Made by a program: the position numbers and the translations under genes. The notes beneath the pieces are model-generated. The model saw nothing but the letters and a program-made list of their open reading frames with translations, made no database searches and was not told where the DNA came from. From Mucilaginibacter yixingensis (GTDB taxonomy: Bacteria > Bacteroidota > Bacteroidia > Sphingobacteriales > Sphingobacteriaceae), in assembly GCF_041080815.1 (NCBI RefSeq), contig NZ_CP160205.1, positions 4,092,001 to 4,156,000 on the forward strand: DNA of 64,000 nucleotides, given 5' to 3'. Within the stretch, counting starts at the first letter, position 1; each line of letters starts with the position of its first letter. This document shows, in pieces, positions 1 to 9,007 of the stretch.

Positions 1-54
1 CGAAACTAAAACTTGTTCACGAAGTAAGCCATCTTATATGAAGATTTAGTGAAG

Positions 55-1371
55 TTATCTATTGAACGTGAGCAGAAAGGTAGTGCCCCGGCCTTTGTCA
101 GACTTTATGCTGATATCAATATTGTGAAAGGCTGCAATACTTTTTACAATAGCCAAACCCAGGCCAAAGCTTTCAGGTTCTTCTGTTTCCAGCTTCTCAA
201 ATCGGTTAAAGGCTTTCTCAATTTCGGCAGCGTCCATACCAACCCCGGTATCGGCAATCTGCAGGGTATAATTGTGATTCACCAAATCGTCTGAAATAAC
301 AATGTTGCCTTTGGGCAGGTTATATTTTATGGCGTTATTGATGATGTTAAACAGCAGCGTATGGATAAGTGCCCGGTTAGCCTGCATAAAATGGCGATAG
401 ATCATCCGGTTATAAAGGGTGATGTTACGCGCTTCCAGCCGATCCTCTAATTCCTCAGAAATCTCATCGATCACTTCCCCAATACTTACCTGATCGTTCT
501 TATCAAACTGATTGTTCTCTACCTTAGAGATCAGGAGCAAACTGTTAATAATGGCTTTCAGGCGATTCAATGTTTTTAACGAAGCAAAGATCTTGTTCTC
601 GCCGCCCTCGCTCATCTCCTCTTGCAGCATCACGTTTTCCAGCCGGGTGCTGATGATGGAAATGGGCGTCAACAGTTCATGTGATACATTGGCTATAAAT
701 TGTTTCTCGAGCACAAACATCGCGGTGATCTTCCGCATCATCAGGCTAATACTATCATCCAGTAACTTAAAATCCTGCGTAGTGGTGTCAACCTTTTTAT
801 AATCAAAGTTCATCGGATCATTCACGCGGATCAGCTTCCGGTCAATAATCTTGTAAAATGGAGCCAGCAGATATTTAGTGAAGATCAAATCGCTCACCAG
901 CGTCAAAGCCAGCGCAGCCATCAATACAATGAGGGTAAACTGCTTGATGATGGATTTGAGCTCCTGTATAGATTCAATGCTCTCGCCAATCTCCAGCAAA
1001 TATGTGTGGCCTTTAAAATTAAAACGCGTGCTCAGGATGCGATAAGTTTCGCGCGTGTTGGCAACCAGGCGGGATGCCGTGCGGTATGTTAAACTATCGT
1101 CAACCTCCTGCATGTAGTCTACCGGCTTAATGAGTACATACTCCTGGTTCAGGATGTTATAATCGGTATAAATGCGCTGGTTAACCAAAAAAGTATTGAT
1201 CTCTGTAGATGACAGGTTTTTGATCAATTGTTGATGGCTTTTCTCCAAGCGCTCTTCAATATGGTTAACAGAGATGCGCTCAATGGCCAATAGCGTAATA
1301 ATAGCCGTAAACAACACCACCGCCAGTTTGGTAAGTGTATTATAGAGCGCCAGTTTTACCTGTAGTTTCAT
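55..1371 (-). CDS. Sensor histidine kinase (HAMP-less, two-TM type)
   Basis: Inner-membrane sensor kinase of a two-component system, 438 residues. One membrane segment lies near the N-terminus (about residues 12-28) and a second at about 145-165, with a periplasmic sensor region of roughly 115 residues between them. The H-box reads FIANVSHELLTP, with the phospho-accepting histidine at about residue 231. The ATPase domain has an N-box (NIINNAIKYN) and a G-box (DTGVGM). The matching OmpR-type response regulator lies immediately upstream on the same strand, 130 bp away, so the two form an operon with the regulator first. The signal sensed cannot be read from the sequence. The kinase assignment is firm; the pathway is unknown. 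Confidence 0.95.
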   Translation of the reverse strand: MKLQVKLALYNTLTKLAVVLFTAIITLLAIERISVNHIEERLEKSHQQLIKNLSSTEINTFLVNQRIYTDYNILNQEYVLIKPVDYMQEVDDSLTYRTASRLVANTRETYRILSTRFNFKGHTYLLEIGESIESIQELKSIIKQFTLIVLMAALALTLVSDLIFTKYLLAPFYKIIDRKLIRVNDPMNFDYKKVDTTTQDFKLLDDSISLMMRKITAMFVLEKQFIANVSHELLTPISIISTRLENVMLQEEMSEGGENKIFASLKTLNRLKAIINSLLLISKVENNQFDKNDQVSIGEVIDEISEELEDRLEARNITLYNRMIYRHFMQANRALIHTLLFNIINNAIKYNLPKGNIVISDDLVNHNYTLQIADTGVGMDAAEIEKAFNRFEKLETEEPESFGLGLAIVKSIAAFHNIDISIKSDKGRGTTFLLTFNR

Positions 1372-1501
1372 ACACCCCTCCCAACCCTCCCCGAGGGGGA
1401 GGCCTTTTTAAAGCCGATTGCATAGTACCTTTTTTTCATCCTATAAGCTCCCTCTTCTTTGTCCGAAGGACTCCTTTGGAGGAGAGGGCTGGGGAGAGGT
1501 T
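1372..1501. repeat. Intergenic palindromic repeat (CCCTCCCC/GGGGAGAGG type)
   Basis: The gap between the response regulator and the kinase carries G-rich and C-rich arms: CCCTCCCCGAGGGGGAGG on the left and GGAGAGGGCTGGGGAGAGG on the right. A related arm pair occurs at 61165-61203. This looks like a dispersed intergenic palindrome rather than a gene; it could also fold in the mRNA between the two operon members. Confidence 0.5.
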
Positions 1502-2179
1502 TTATATATTTATTCTGTACCCAATGCTTCGTACCGTTTCAAACCAATCAACCGGCGAGAATTGCGACAGCTTTTTGCGTAGATTTTTTACGTGCACATC
1601 TACAAAATTAGAGTCGGAGTTGATCTCCAATACATCACCCCAAACGTGCTCGGTAAGGTTGGTGCGACTAATTACCCTATTTTTATTCAGCACCAGGTAG
1701 TTAAAAATCTCAAACTCTTTTTTGGTAAGGTTGATGCGCTCCTCGCCATGGTGTACCGTTCGGTTTTGTATGTTGATGCGAAACCCTTTAATGTTGATAT
1801 CATTACTCTCCAGCTTATGCTTGCGGCGGGTAATGGCGTGCATGCGGGCCAATAGTTCATTAAGCGAGAAAGGTTTGGGCAGATAATCATCGGCACCAGC
1901 CTCGAGGCCATGTATCCGGTCATCTACTGCACCACGTGCTGTGAGGACAATTACCGCGTCCTGACGCTCGGTAAGCTTTTTGAATGCTTTAAGTAAATCA
2001 AAGCCGTCGCCATCGGGCAGGCCCAGGTCCAGCAGGATAAAATCGTAGTTGTTTACAAATATCTTTTCCTCGGCAGATTTGCGGCTGCGCGCATGCTCAA
2101 CCGTAAACCCTTCGCGGCTCAGAAACTGGTCTATCTCCAGCGCCAGGCTTTTTTCATCTTCTACAATCAGTACGTTCAT
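1502..2179 (-). CDS. OmpR/PhoB-family response regulator
   Basis: DNA-binding response regulator of 225 residues, partner of the kinase just downstream. The receiver domain begins MNVLIVEDE with the acidic pocket at once visible, and the phosphorylatable aspartate is in ILLDLGLPDGDG at about residue 51; the conserved Thr and Lys follow (VLTARG, LPKPFS). The C-terminal third is a winged helix with the usual NLTKKEFEIFNYL and HVKNLRKKL stretches. I chose the ATG at 2179 over a TTG three codons upstream because the family normally starts directly at the first beta strand. It probably controls genes linked to the kinase signal; targets cannot be seen. Confidence 0.95.
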   Translation of the reverse strand: MNVLIVEDEKSLALEIDQFLSREGFTVEHARSRKSAEEKIFVNNYDFILLDLGLPDGDGFDLLKAFKKLTERQDAVIVLTARGAVDDRIHGLEAGADDYLPKPFSLNELLARMHAITRRKHKLESNDINIKGFRINIQNRTVHHGEERINLTKKEFEIFNYLVLNKNRVISRTNLTEHVWGDVLEINSDSNFVDVHVKNLRKKLSQFSPVDWFETVRSIGYRINI

Positions 2180-2222
2180 TGGGTGCAATTTACAAAAAGC
2201 AGTTGCTTTGATCTAAAAACTT

Positions 2223-2346
2223 TGTCATTGCGAGCAGGGTGGCGAGAATGGATTGAGCGCGAAGCAATCTCGTTGCATGCAATTAGTCCTGCGACGAGAT
2301 TGCGTCGTCACCCTACCCCACTATCCCGACCGTTCCTCGCAATGAC
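2223..2346. repeat. Palindromic intergenic repeat, copy A (variant)
   Basis: Diverged, longer member of the GTCATTGCGAG...CTCGCAATGAC family. The outer arms (GTCATTGCGAG and CTCGCAATGAC) pair perfectly, and the inside again carries GAAGCAATCTCG opposite CGAGATTGCG. Other members are at 4000, 8076, 8471, 24074 and 54013. Confidence 0.8.
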
Positions 2347-2459
2347 AAATTCTATTTATATTCTTAGATCTCTTTAGAAAGCGGATTTGGGCAAGGCTTT
2401 TCAAAAAGATCAAATCAATTTACAATCGTTGTTGTTACTTGTTAAAACGTGTTTTCTGT

Positions 2460-3932
2460 ATGAGACTTTCCATAGAACGCAAACCTGTAAGGGTTAACCC
2501 TGATTCAAAACGAGTAATAGCCCGGTTTTTTTTTAACGGTAATGATCGTGCCAAAGAGGTGATACAACGTGTTATGGAGGTAAGCGAAGATGTGGCCTTT
2601 TCTATCGTTTCGCCCATTTTGCAAGAGTACTCTAAACGCCACCGCAATATTACCCGCGTGCTTAACCGCCATTGCAGCAAGCTGAAACCGCTGTTTGCCG
2701 AGTTGAGCATTGATTTCGATACGTTAACAGTTTATCGCAAGTTGCTCATCGGCTCATACTTTACGCATGAGTACTCGATCGAGTCCGCTGCATTTTTTAA
2801 CCCTTCTATTGTTGATGACCCCGACCAGAGTGAACTGGAAGACGGCGAACGCCGTGTAATTATGAGTTTTCGTGCCGTGGGCGAAGGGCACATCTCGTCT
2901 ATCACCTTCCGCCGTGCATTGATTGATAAGAACAACAACATTACCGTTATCCCGGCCGGCGATTATATTGACGAGGCCGAAATTGTGCGTAATGCCGTCT
3001 ATAATAAAAAACTCTTCTTTGAAAAGGCGGTAGCTACGCAGATCAGCATTGACGTACTGCACGACGTGGAAAGCAAACTCGACCATCATTTTGAATATAC
3101 TACCCTGCGGCGTATAATCCTTGACTCGCAGAAATTACAGGAGAACGACATGCAGCGCCTGGAATACGATAAGATCCTTTGGTTGGCCGACTCTTACTAC
3201 GAGATTGTTTTCTCGCTGGATACTGATATCTCCGACCGCGTCATCTTCCCCATCTCCGAGTATGAGCGCAAGGGTATTGAAGACGCCCGCTTTGTAAAGT
3301 TTACCAATGAAGACGGTTCATCCACCTACTATGCCACCTACACGGCATACGATGGATCGCTGATTATGCCCAAGCTGCTGCAAACAAAAGATTTTTATGA
3401 TTTCCGCATTATGCCGCTTTATGGCGCGGGTGCGCAGAACAAAAACCTGGCACTGTTTCCACGCAAGATCAACGGCCGCTTTGCCATGATATCGCGCATT
3501 GACGGCTGGAACAACTACATCATGTACTCAGACAAGATCAATATCTGGGAAAAACCGATGTTATTGCAACAACCGCAATTTGCCTGGGAGTTTGTGCAGA
3601 TAGGCAACTGCGGCTCGCCCATTGAAACTGAGCACGGCTGGATTGTGATTACCCACGGTGTGGGCCCGATGCGCCGCTATGTACTGGGCGCCAGTTTACT
3701 AAAATTGGATGACCCAACGGTAGAGATTGGCCGACTGAAGGAGCCTTTGCTGATTCCTAATAATGATGAGCGCGAGGGCTATGTACCCAACGTGCTTTAC
3801 TCCTGCGGATCTATCATCCACAATAATAAATTGATTATCCCTTACGGTTTATCAGATTACTCTACCTCATTTGCTGAAGTAAATATGGATGAGTTGATTG
3901 GCAAATTGTTGGAGGACGGGCCGGCTAAATGA
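2460..3932 (+). CDS. Glycoside hydrolase/phosphorylase family 130 protein
   Basis: Predicted five-bladed beta-propeller enzyme of family GH130, about 490 residues. GH130 enzymes act on beta-mannosides, either as inverting phosphorylases or as hydrolases; the subgroup cannot be fixed by eye. The central and C-terminal part has typical family stretches (GRFAMISRIDGWNNY, TEHGWIVITHGVG, YVPNVLYSCG, IIPYGLSDY). The N-terminal 150 residues are helical and lie before the propeller. No signal peptide is evident, so it is probably cytoplasmic. A TTG seven codons upstream is possible, but the ATG at 2460 gives the better N-terminus (MRLSIERKPVRVNPD). It is a single-gene unit between the two-component operon and uvrA. 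Confidence 0.85.
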   Translation: MRLSIERKPVRVNPDSKRVIARFFFNGNDRAKEVIQRVMEVSEDVAFSIVSPILQEYSKRHRNITRVLNRHCSKLKPLFAELSIDFDTLTVYRKLLIGSYFTHEYSIESAAFFNPSIVDDPDQSELEDGERRVIMSFRAVGEGHISSITFRRALIDKNNNITVIPAGDYIDEAEIVRNAVYNKKLFFEKAVATQISIDVLHDVESKLDHHFEYTTLRRIILDSQKLQENDMQRLEYDKILWLADSYYEIVFSLDTDISDRVIFPISEYERKGIEDARFVKFTNEDGSSTYYATYTAYDGSLIMPKLLQTKDFYDFRIMPLYGAGAQNKNLALFPRKINGRFAMISRIDGWNNYIMYSDKINIWEKPMLLQQPQFAWEFVQIGNCGSPIETEHGWIVITHGVGPMRRYVLGASLLKLDDPTVEIGRLKEPLLIPNNDEREGYVPNVLYSCGSIIHNNKLIIPYGLSDYSTSFAEVNMDELIGKLLEDGPAK

Positions 3933-4123
3933 TGAACCAGGATTCAACGAATTTTTAAGATTTACAGAATTTCAAACAGTTTCCGGGTATAAAATTTGCC
4001 ACTGTGAGGAACGAAGCAATCCCGTCGCATGTCTAATGAATTTGCATGTCCGATTGTCCTCGCAATTGATAAACGGATGTAAGCATCCTGTTAATCCTAA
4101 AAATTCGTTAAATCCTGGTTGAC
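3933..4123. repeat. Nested palindromic repeats after the GH130 gene
   Basis: The outer arms are AACCAGGATTCAACGAATTT at 3936 onward and AAATTCGTTAAATCCTGGTT ending at 4122, an imperfect inverted repeat of about 36 bp per arm. Between them (about 4000-4070) sits a degraded copy B of the GTGAGGAACGAAGCAATC family. It lies between the convergent ends of the GH130 gene and uvrA, and the right arm overlaps the last codons of uvrA. Confidence 0.75.
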
Positions 4124-7008
4124 AATCTCTCTTTCAAAAACTTGCCCGTATAAGAATCCGTCTGTTTCACCAGATCCTCCGGCACGCCTTCAAATATCAC
4201 ATTACCGCCTCTGTCACCACCTTCCGGACCGATATCTATCACCCAGTCGGCGCTTTTGATCACGTCCATGTTGTGTTCTATTACGATGATGGTGTTGCCG
4301 TTATCCAGCAGGGCATCAAATGATTTCAGCAGTTTTTTAATATCGGCAAAGTGCAAACCGGTAGTCGGCTCGTCAAAGATGAATAATGTTTTATGCGTGT
4401 TGTTGCCTTTTACCAGGAACGATGCCAGCTTAATACGCTGTGCCTCGCCACCTGACAGGGTGTTAGATGACTGACCTAATTGCACGTAACCTAAACCTAC
4501 ATCAACCAGTGGCTTGATCTTGTTCAGAATCTTTGGCTCCTTGCGGAAGAATTCCAACGCCTCGTCAATGGTCATTTCTAGTACTTCAGAAACGTTTTTG
4601 TCCTGATAAGTTATATCCAGAATGTGCTGTTTAAACCGTTTGCCGTTACAGGCCTCGCATGGCAAAAAGATATCAGCCATAAACTGCATCTCAATCTTCA
4701 CCTCGCCTTCGCCCTGACAAACATCACAACGGCCACCTTCTACGTTAAAACTGAAAGCCGATGGTTTCAACCCCGCAGCCTTAGCGGCTGGCTGGGCGGC
4801 ATACAGATTCCGGATCTCGTCCCAAGCCTTTACATAAGTAACCGGGTTAGAGCGCGATGAACGACCGATAGGATTTTGATCTACCATTTCCACCTGCTCA
4901 ATCTTGCCATAATCGCCCTCAATAGCATCATAAGCACCGGTTTGCTCGCCGTTATAATTGCCTAAAGCTTTTTGCAGTGCAGGTGCCAGAATACGTTTAA
5001 CCAAACTGGTTTTGCCCGAGCCAGAAACGCCGGTCACCACCGTTAGCGTCTGCAGCGGAAACTTAACGTTTACGTGTTTCAGGTTATTCTCGCGGGCGCC
5101 TTTTACTAATATATAATCGCTCCATTTACGGCGTTGGGTTGGGATGGCAATCTGCTCCTGGCCTGAAAGGAATTTACCGGTCAAGCTGTTATCATCCTTC
5201 AACATTTCGCTATAGGTGCCCGCAAATTGCAGGTTACCACCGTGCGTACCTGCGGCCGGACCAATATCAATCAGATAATCGGCCGCCTCCATAATTTCTT
5301 CTTCGTGCTCTACTACTAATACCGTATTACCCACGTCACGCAGAGATTTTAGTACGGTGATCAGTCGCTGGGTGTCACGCGGGTGCAAACCGATACTTGG
5401 CTCGTCCAGCACGTAAACTGATCCTACTAAACTACTACCTAAAGAAGTAGCCAGGTTAATCCGCTGTGATTCACCGCCTGACAGGGTGTTTGACAAACGA
5501 TTTAGCGTCAGGTAACTCAAACCCACATCGTTCAAAAAGCTCACACGATTGGTGATCTCGGTCAACAACCGGCGACCGATTTTTTCGTCGTGCGCGTTCA
5601 GCTTCAGGGTGGTAAAAAATTCCAGCGCTTTATCCAGCGGCATCAGCACAATATCAGTGATGCTCTTCTCGGCAATCTTCACATAAGTGGCATCCGGGCG
5701 CAGGCGGCTGCCCTTACAATCCGGACAAGTAGTTTTACCGCGATAACGCGACAGCATCACACGGTATTGAATTTTATAAGTCTGCTCTTCCAGCTCTTTA
5801 AAAAAGGCGTTCAGGCCGGTAAAGTACTGGTTGCCGGTCCACAGCAATTGTTGCTGCTCTGGCGTCAACTGGTTATATTGACGATGGATAGGAAAGTCAA
5901 ATTTCAGCGCATTGCGGATCAGGCTATCGTTCCACTCGCGCATTTTTTCGCCACGCCACGGGGCAATGGCACCTTCATAAATCGTCTTGCTTTTATCGGG
6001 GATCACCAGATCCTCATCTATGCCGATGATCTTGCCGTAACCTTCACAGCGTTTACAAGCACCATACGGGTTGTTAAAGCTGAAGAAGTTTGGCGATGGC
6101 TCCTCAAAGCGGATACCATCCAGCTCGAAACGATCGCAGAAGAAAGCTTCAGCTTCCTCGTCGTCCTCTGGTTTCTGATAGCGCACGTAGCAATCACCCT
6201 TACCTTCAAAAAAGGCAGTCTGGGCAGAGTCTGCCGCGCGGCTCAGGGTTTCTTCTTCGTTATTTTTGGTAATCCGGTCAATAACGATGCGAACCCTTGA
6301 GGGTTCATGGTTCATGGTTGATGGTTCATAGCCATCTGCCTTTGTTTTGCTTTTTGAGGCCTTTTTACCATGATCTATGGTCAATGAACCATTACCGATG
6401 CTCTCATCCTCCAGAATATTTTCGATGCGCAGCAACTTGCCGTCCAACTGCACACGTATATAACCCTTTTGCAATAGCACGGCCAGCTCTTCTTTCAGGC
6501 TGCGGTTATTATGCGGATGCAACGGACACAAGATGGTTACCATGGTATCATCCGGCAGGGCCTGGATAAAGTTTACCACATCGGTCACCGTATCTTTCTT
6601 TACCTCGCGGCCCGACACCGGCGAGATGGTGCGGCCCACGCGCGAGAAAAGCAGTTTCAGGTAATCATAAATCTCGGTAGACGTACCCACGGTTGAGCGC
6701 GGATTTGAGGTAATTACCTTTTGCTCAATAGCAATTGCAGGGGCTATACCTTTTATATAATCAACATCAGGCTTGTTCATCCGCCCCAAAAACTGGCGCG
6801 CATAACTGGAAAGACTTTCCACATAACGGCGTTGGCCCTCGGCATACAGCGTATCAAACGCCAGCGATGACTTACCCGAACCCGACATGCCCGTCACTAC
6901 CACCAACTTGTTTTTGGGGATGGCCACGTCCATATTCTTCAGGTTATGCACTCTGGCGCCTTTTATAATAATATGTTTTTGCGGGTCTTTTTCAGCCTGT
7001 GTACTCAT
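4108..7008 (-). CDS. uvrA: Excinuclease ABC subunit A
   Basis: DNA damage recognition ATPase of nucleotide excision repair, which loads UvrB at lesions. At 966 residues it is slightly longer than usual (about 940). Both ABC modules are complete: first P-loop GMSGSGKSS, second P-loop GVSGSGKTS, and LSGGE signatures in each half. The zinc-binding cysteine pairs are visible (CKRCEGYG, CPDCKGSR, CDVCQGEGE, CEACNGKR). Residues about 206-236 are an unusual in-frame insertion encoded by a palindromic DNA element (6301-6394), placed in the UvrB-interaction region of domain I; a sister copy of that element lies just upstream of the gene. The C-terminal codons run into the repeat at 3933-4123. Stand-alone transcription unit. 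Confidence 0.98.
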   Translation of the reverse strand: MSTQAEKDPQKHIIIKGARVHNLKNMDVAIPKNKLVVVTGMSGSGKSSLAFDTLYAEGQRRYVESLSSYARQFLGRMNKPDVDYIKGIAPAIAIEQKVITSNPRSTVGTSTEIYDYLKLLFSRVGRTISPVSGREVKKDTVTDVVNFIQALPDDTMVTILCPLHPHNNRSLKEELAVLLQKGYIRVQLDGKLLRIENILEDESIGNGSLTIDHGKKASKSKTKADGYEPSTMNHEPSRVRIVIDRITKNNEEETLSRAADSAQTAFFEGKGDCYVRYQKPEDDEEAEAFFCDRFELDGIRFEEPSPNFFSFNNPYGACKRCEGYGKIIGIDEDLVIPDKSKTIYEGAIAPWRGEKMREWNDSLIRNALKFDFPIHRQYNQLTPEQQQLLWTGNQYFTGLNAFFKELEEQTYKIQYRVMLSRYRGKTTCPDCKGSRLRPDATYVKIAEKSITDIVLMPLDKALEFFTTLKLNAHDEKIGRRLLTEITNRVSFLNDVGLSYLTLNRLSNTLSGGESQRINLATSLGSSLVGSVYVLDEPSIGLHPRDTQRLITVLKSLRDVGNTVLVVEHEEEIMEAADYLIDIGPAAGTHGGNLQFAGTYSEMLKDDNSLTGKFLSGQEQIAIPTQRRKWSDYILVKGARENNLKHVNVKFPLQTLTVVTGVSGSGKTSLVKRILAPALQKALGNYNGEQTGAYDAIEGDYGKIEQVEMVDQNPIGRSSRSNPVTYVKAWDEIRNLYAAQPAAKAAGLKPSAFSFNVEGGRCDVCQGEGEVKIEMQFMADIFLPCEACNGKRFKQHILDITYQDKNVSEVLEMTIDEALEFFRKEPKILNKIKPLVDVGLGYVQLGQSSNTLSGGEAQRIKLASFLVKGNNTHKTLFIFDEPTTGLHFADIKKLLKSFDALLDNGNTIIVIEHNMDVIKSADWVIDIGPEGGDRGGNVIFEGVPEDLVKQTDSYTGKFLKERLSTRI
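6301..6394. repeat. Palindromic element inside uvrA (ATGGTTCAT family)
   Basis: The left arm consists of GGTTCATGG/GGTTGATGGTTCATA units at 6301-6330 and the right arm (6368-6394) reads ATGGTCAATGAACCATTA. The arms are imperfect inverted repeats around a 37-bp centre. The element is in frame with uvrA and encodes a low-complexity segment with EPSTMNHEPSR at its end. Confidence 0.7.
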
Positions 7009-7467
7009 TATTTCTTGCTAATGGTTCGTGGTTCATAGCTAATGGTGGTGTTGTGCCATATTTCTTAAAGAAGCAGTAGGTTTTGCTAAACTCTTCTATG
7101 AACTATGAACCATTTACTATTAACCCACCCGCCAAAGCGGGCGTGCAAATTTCCTAAAATATTTAGCAGTTTCCAAACATGGTTAATCTGCAAATTGTAA
7201 GTTTTTGGGTTAAACCTTGGTGCATTTTTTTTGTCTGATATTTATGCCCCCTCAAATGACCAACAAGGGCCTTTTGAGGGCTAAAAACCTAATAATTAGC
7301 AGTAGTTTAGCGCGTCGCCAATTGTCATTAAACATAAAATATTTGCTTTTGTGCTAACTATTGATTTTATTTGATACAGGAATTAACAAAACCCGCTGAC
7401 TATAGATTAGAACTTTTACTTTTTAACGAAACTTTTAGTTAACTTTATTTTAAAGAGTACAGGTTCT
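7009..7467. other. Intergenic region between uvrA and the sigma factor gene
   Basis: This 459-bp gap between divergent genes holds three things: a second palindrome of the ATGGTTCAT family (7020-7120), a CCCGCCAAAGCGGG hairpin (about 7128-7141), and an inverted repeat CCCTCAAA/TTTGAGGG (7249-7256 with 7273-7280). The remaining A/T-rich part must contain the promoter of the sigma factor gene. I see no gene in it. Confidence 0.6.
7020..7120. repeat. Palindromic element upstream of uvrA (ATGGTTCAT family)
   Basis: The left arm is AATGGTTCGTGGTTCATAG at 7020 onward and the right arm is CTATGAACTATGAACCATTT at 7096 onward, again an imperfect inverted repeat. It is the same family as the element inside uvrA and begins 12 bp before that gene's start codon, so it lies in the uvrA leader. 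Confidence 0.7.
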
Positions 7468-8052
7468 ATGGATTTTCAATTGAAGAGTGATCAGGATTTA
7501 ATCCATCTTTATGTTGCTGGCGATGAAAGCGGTTTAATTGAGCTAATTAAGCGCTACCAGGCCAAGATATATACCTCCATTTATTTACTGGTAAAAGATG
7601 ATGCCCTTGCTGAGGACATTTTTCAGGATACCTTTATCAAAGTAATTAATACCCTCAAAGCAGGAAAATATAACGAAGAAGGTAAGTTTTTGCCATGGGT
7701 TACGCGTATTGCGCATAACCTGGTGATTGACCACTTCCGTCGTGAAAAACGTACCCCACTGGTGAGCGGCGGCGATGACTTTGATATTTTTGAAGTGCTG
7801 GGTCATTATGACGAGAGCGTGGAAGACCGCATGGTGCGCGATCAGACTTATAAAGATCTGAAATCGCTCATCTATATGCTGCCACCGGAGCAGAAAGAGG
7901 TGTTGATTATGCGTCATTTCGGCGACTTGAGCTTTAAAGAAATTGCCGACATTACCCAGGTAAGCATCAATACCGCGTTGGGCCGTATGCGTTATGCGCT
8001 GAACAACCTACGCAAAATGATGCAGAACCGCGAGTTGAGCCTGAAAAACTAA
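7468..8052 (+). CDS. RNA polymerase sigma factor, sigma-70 (ECF) family
   Basis: Alternative sigma factor of 194 residues. Region 2 is clear (AEDIFQDTFIKVINTL followed by FLPWVTRIAHNLVIDHFRREKR, the core-binding and -10 recognition part). Region 4 is a helix-turn-helix (LPPEQKEVLIMRHFGDLSFKEIADITQVSINTALGR). The ATG at 7468 gives the standard N-terminus. No anti-sigma gene follows; a 95-bp palindromic repeat does, so the gene appears to be transcribed alone. Its regulon is unknown. Confidence 0.93.
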   Translation: MDFQLKSDQDLIHLYVAGDESGLIELIKRYQAKIYTSIYLLVKDDALAEDIFQDTFIKVINTLKAGKYNEEGKFLPWVTRIAHNLVIDHFRREKRTPLVSGGDDFDIFEVLGHYDESVEDRMVRDQTYKDLKSLIYMLPPEQKEVLIMRHFGDLSFKEIADITQVSINTALGRMRYALNNLRKMMQNRELSLKN

Positions 8053-8075
8053 TTAATAGTTATTATAATCCATCG

Positions 8076-8170
8076 CGTCATTGCGAGGGACGAAGCAATC
8101 TCCGTATAGGATAGCTGATTTGCAAATCCGATTGTCATGTACAGAGATTGCTTCGTTCCTCGCAATGACG
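8076..8170. repeat. Palindromic intergenic repeat, copy C
   Basis: A 95-bp near-palindrome with arms CGTCATTGCGAGGGACGAAG and CTTCGTTCCTCGCAATGACG, just after the sigma factor gene. A run of T follows, so it may double as a transcription terminator. Confidence 0.88.
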
Positions 8171-8238
8171 TTTTTGTTATCAGATAGTTTGATAATAACA
8201 GCGATTAGCTACTTTTGCGAACAATAATTTTTATACTG

Positions 8239-8409
8239 ATGAGCGGGCCATCTATTATCTTCTTCCTTGTTTTTGTAATCCCTTTGGTAGCTTTCCTGAT
8301 CTGGCTTACCCGCCAGGATAAACGCAAAGGCCGCACCGGATTGGTTGTAGTAGCCATTACCGTTATTGTAGCCATTCTTTATATGTTCCTGAAAACGGGC
8401 GGACATTGA
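8239..8409 (+). CDS. Small membrane protein, unknown function
   Basis: Protein of 56 residues starting MSGPSIIFFL. It has two hydrophobic segments (about 5-22 and 34-50) separated by a short very basic loop (RQDKRKGR), the pattern of a hairpin-like inner-membrane protein. I prefer the ATG at 8239 to a TTG further upstream. It lies between two copies of the palindromic repeat and has no obvious operon partner. I do not recognise a family. Confidence 0.6.
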   Translation: MSGPSIIFFLVFVIPLVAFLIWLTRQDKRKGRTGLVVVAITVIVAILYMFLKTGGH

Positions 8410-8470
8410 TCTGAACTGGGACTCATAGGATTTTTCGTAAAGGATTTATTTTCTTAACGACACTCAAGAA

Positions 8471-8571
8471 GACTTCGTCGCATGCTTGACAAATTTGCAT
8501 GTTCGATTGTCCTTCGACAAGATTGCTTCGTCACCCCCATCCTACGACCTTAGCCGTTCCTCGCAATGACA
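8471..8571. repeat. Palindromic intergenic repeat, copy D (diverged)
   Basis: The right half is well preserved (GATTGCTTCGTC ... CGTTCCTCGCAATGAC) and the left half is eroded (GACTTCGTCGCATGC). It sits just before the CdiI-like gene, 300 bp from copy C. Confidence 0.7.
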
Positions 8572-8605
8572 AAATTTTATTAATGATTAGAGATTGGTTA
8601 GCTTT

Positions 8606-9007
8606 ATGCTGATGATACTCGAAAACAACTGGCGTAATAAATCTATCGAGGCGTTAGAGAAAACGAATCATGGCGATACCGATACCGCACCTACCGGGTT
8701 GGTTAAGCATTGTTTTGAGTATGTTAAGATCCCGGTGAATAATTTATCGGTTGAGCAGCTACGTACGTTGATTAGCCAGAATATCGGCTTGAATTATACC
8801 ATCAGACTGGCCTTTGAAATATTAAACGAAAATATTTTAGCCGAAGGTGATTTGTATGAAGGCGATTTGCTCAACAGTGTCATTAATATCGACACACACT
8901 TTTGGTTGCAAAACAAAGTTTTAAAAGATGAGCTTGCCGGCATAATTGAGCGACATAAAACTCTACTAAACGAACACCAGATTCGGTTTGAAAGTTTCCT
9001 TAATTAG
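8606..9007 (+). CDS. CdiI-like contact-dependent inhibition immunity protein
   Basis: Cytoplasmic protein of about 133 residues. The N-terminal ENNWRNKSIEALEK, the central LRTLISQNIGLNYTIRLAFEIL and the following ENILAEGDLYEGDLL match the pattern I associate with the CdiI-type immunity family of Bacteroidota, which would neutralise a toxin delivered by a contact-dependent system. The start is ATG 8606 or 8612; the latter gives MILENNW. No CdiA- or polymorphic-toxin gene is next to it, so it may be an orphan immunity gene. The family call rests on recalled motif similarity only. Confidence 0.55.
   Translation: MLMILENNWRNKSIEALEKTNHGDTDTAPTGLVKHCFEYVKIPVNNLSVEQLRTLISQNIGLNYTIRLAFEILNENILAEGDLYEGDLLNSVINIDTHFWLQNKVLKDELAGIIERHKTLLNEHQIRFESFLN

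Noticed and set aside
5590..6300. 236-codon plus-strand frame inside uvrA
   Set aside because: It is the antisense of a clearly conserved gene and shows no independent motif.
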